This document shows positions 63,126 through 64,000 of a stretch of DNA of 64,000 nt, piece after piece. The position numbers were made by a program, and so were the translations under genes. Where the stretch lies: assembly GCA_010093605.1 (NCBI GenBank), contig MU004191.1:923832-987831 (forward strand), read 5' to 3'. Source of the DNA: Lophium mytilinum. Lineage: Eukaryota > Ascomycota > Dothideomycetes > Mytilinidiales > Mytilinidiaceae. A model generated the notes under the pieces. The model was not told the DNA's origin. It saw only the letters and a list, made by a program, of their open reading frames with translations, and did no database searches. The stretch's first letter is position 1. Each line of letters starts with the position of its first letter.

Positions 63126-64000
63126 AGGGGAGAAGTTTTAATATACTCTCTTTTTACTCTATATATACCCCTTTTTTTATCTATCTATACCCTTCTTATA
63201 TCTAATCTTTTAATTAGCCTAGAGGGCTTAGATTACTACTCTAGCGCTTTATAGTAAGGCTATATAGCCTTTCTATTTTATTATATATTCTTACTATTTT
63301 TAATAGCCTATACTTAGCTATATATAAGGCTATAGAGAAGGCTATAAATAAAGCTATATATATAGGCTATATATAAGGCTAAGTAAGGCTACTTATAGTA
63401 AAGCTATATAGTATATCTATTTTACTATATATACTTTCTATTTTCTATAGTATATATAGGCTATTATATTACTATCTATATATCTATATATCTATAAGTA
63501 TACTAAAATAGTTAAATTATTACCTTATTATAGCCTCTTTATATTAAACCTAGCCCCTCTATATTACTACTACGCCTCTCTAGCTATTTTAATCTATTAA
63601 CCCCTCTATAAACTAATTATATAATACTATCTAATATTAGAGCTTCTTTTAAGAAAGTAGCGGCTTCTTATAAGAAAGTAGCGCTAGTACTATCTAAGGT
63701 TAAAAAACTAGCTAAGGCTAAGAAGCTAGCTAAAGCTTAGAATAAGCGCTATTATAATACTATATAGCCTCTTTTTTCTTTCTAAATATTTTATTCTTTA
63801 TACTAGGCGGCTAGCTATACTTTTTAGGTATAGTAGTAGATATAGTAGTAGGTATAGGCATAAATATAGTAGTAGAAGGGGCCTAGCTATAACTATATAC
63901 TTAAACTTAGGCGGATTAGTAAGTAAATTATTAAATTCTATAATAGCTAGTATATTAGCTAACTAAAAAGTACTCTAAGTAATAGAAGCTAGATAGAGGG
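63126..64000 (+). mobile_element. Inverted-repeat element, opposite copy, cut by window end
   Basis: From AGGGG at 63126 the sequence follows the reverse complement of the right end of the 807-bp element: AATTAGCCTAGAGGGCTTA, ATTACTACTCTAGCGC, TATAGTAAGGCTATATAGCC and TATTATATATTCTTACTATT. It keeps going past the point where the short copy is truncated, with a lysine/alanine-rich trace near 63.65-63.75 kb. It may be a longer family member that continues outside the window. Confidence 0.55.

Larger units (their letters stand above)
33390..64000. other. RIP-mutated AT-rich block 2
   Basis: About 30.6 kb reaching the window end, with the same TpA excess and CpA/TpG depletion as block 1. It contains two full-length Ty3/gypsy fossils, inverted-repeat DNA elements, several tandem repeats and an unassigned 11.6-kb stretch. 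No intact host gene is visible. Confidence 0.88.

Noticed and set aside
33390-64000. Centromere or mitochondrial DNA as the cause of the AT richness
   Set aside because: CpA/TpG-specific depletion with recognisable transposons fits RIP; no mitochondrial genes are seen. A centromeric location cannot be excluded from sequence alone.

Overview
The window looks like filamentous ascomycete (Pezizomycotina) nuclear DNA, probably Dothideomycetes. The genes have short introns (about 50-90 nt, one of 204 nt) with GTAAGT-type donors, CTAAC/CTGAC branch sites and CAG/TAG acceptors. The products are fungal types: COP9 signalosome subunit 7, an Artemis-like nuclease, mitochondrial D-lactate dehydrogenase and BTB/POZ proteins. 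Gene-bearing DNA of ordinary composition alternates sharply with very AT-rich blocks almost free of CpA/TpG, the signature of repeat-induced point mutation (RIP). The class assignment is inference.

Layout. 1-862: 3' part of a two-TM membrane protein gene. 1964-8986: five same-strand tandem paralogs encoding BTB/POZ proteins, each with one intron at the same place and phase. 9560-19450: RIP-mutated block with an unmutated 204-bp solo LTR, a complete-length but decayed Ty3/gypsy element and a Tc1/mariner remnant. 19702-31851: gene island with CSN7 (+), an unknown acidic protein (-), an Artemis/SNM1-like repair nuclease (+), D-lactate dehydrogenase (-) and a disordered basic protein (-). 32619-33172: a four-exon pseudogene of an unknown small protein, apparently broken by RIP-type C-to-T changes. 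33390-64000: a second, larger RIP block.

The second block holds two more full-length Ty3/gypsy fossils with matching target-site duplications and an 807-bp inverted-repeat DNA element. A diverged relative of that element lies in the opposite orientation at 63.1 kb. The roughly 11.6 kb between them could not be assigned to a known element class. It holds a 36-bp (12-codon) minisatellite, Myb/SANT-like motif copies and an eight-copy 45-bp interspersed repeat.

The island genes serve unrelated functions (protein degradation control, DNA end repair, lactate oxidation) and show no sign of being a pathway cluster. The BTB array is the only expanded family, and it sits directly against a RIP block. 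No rRNA, tRNA, CRISPR or bacterial features were seen. All calls are by eye; no database search was run.
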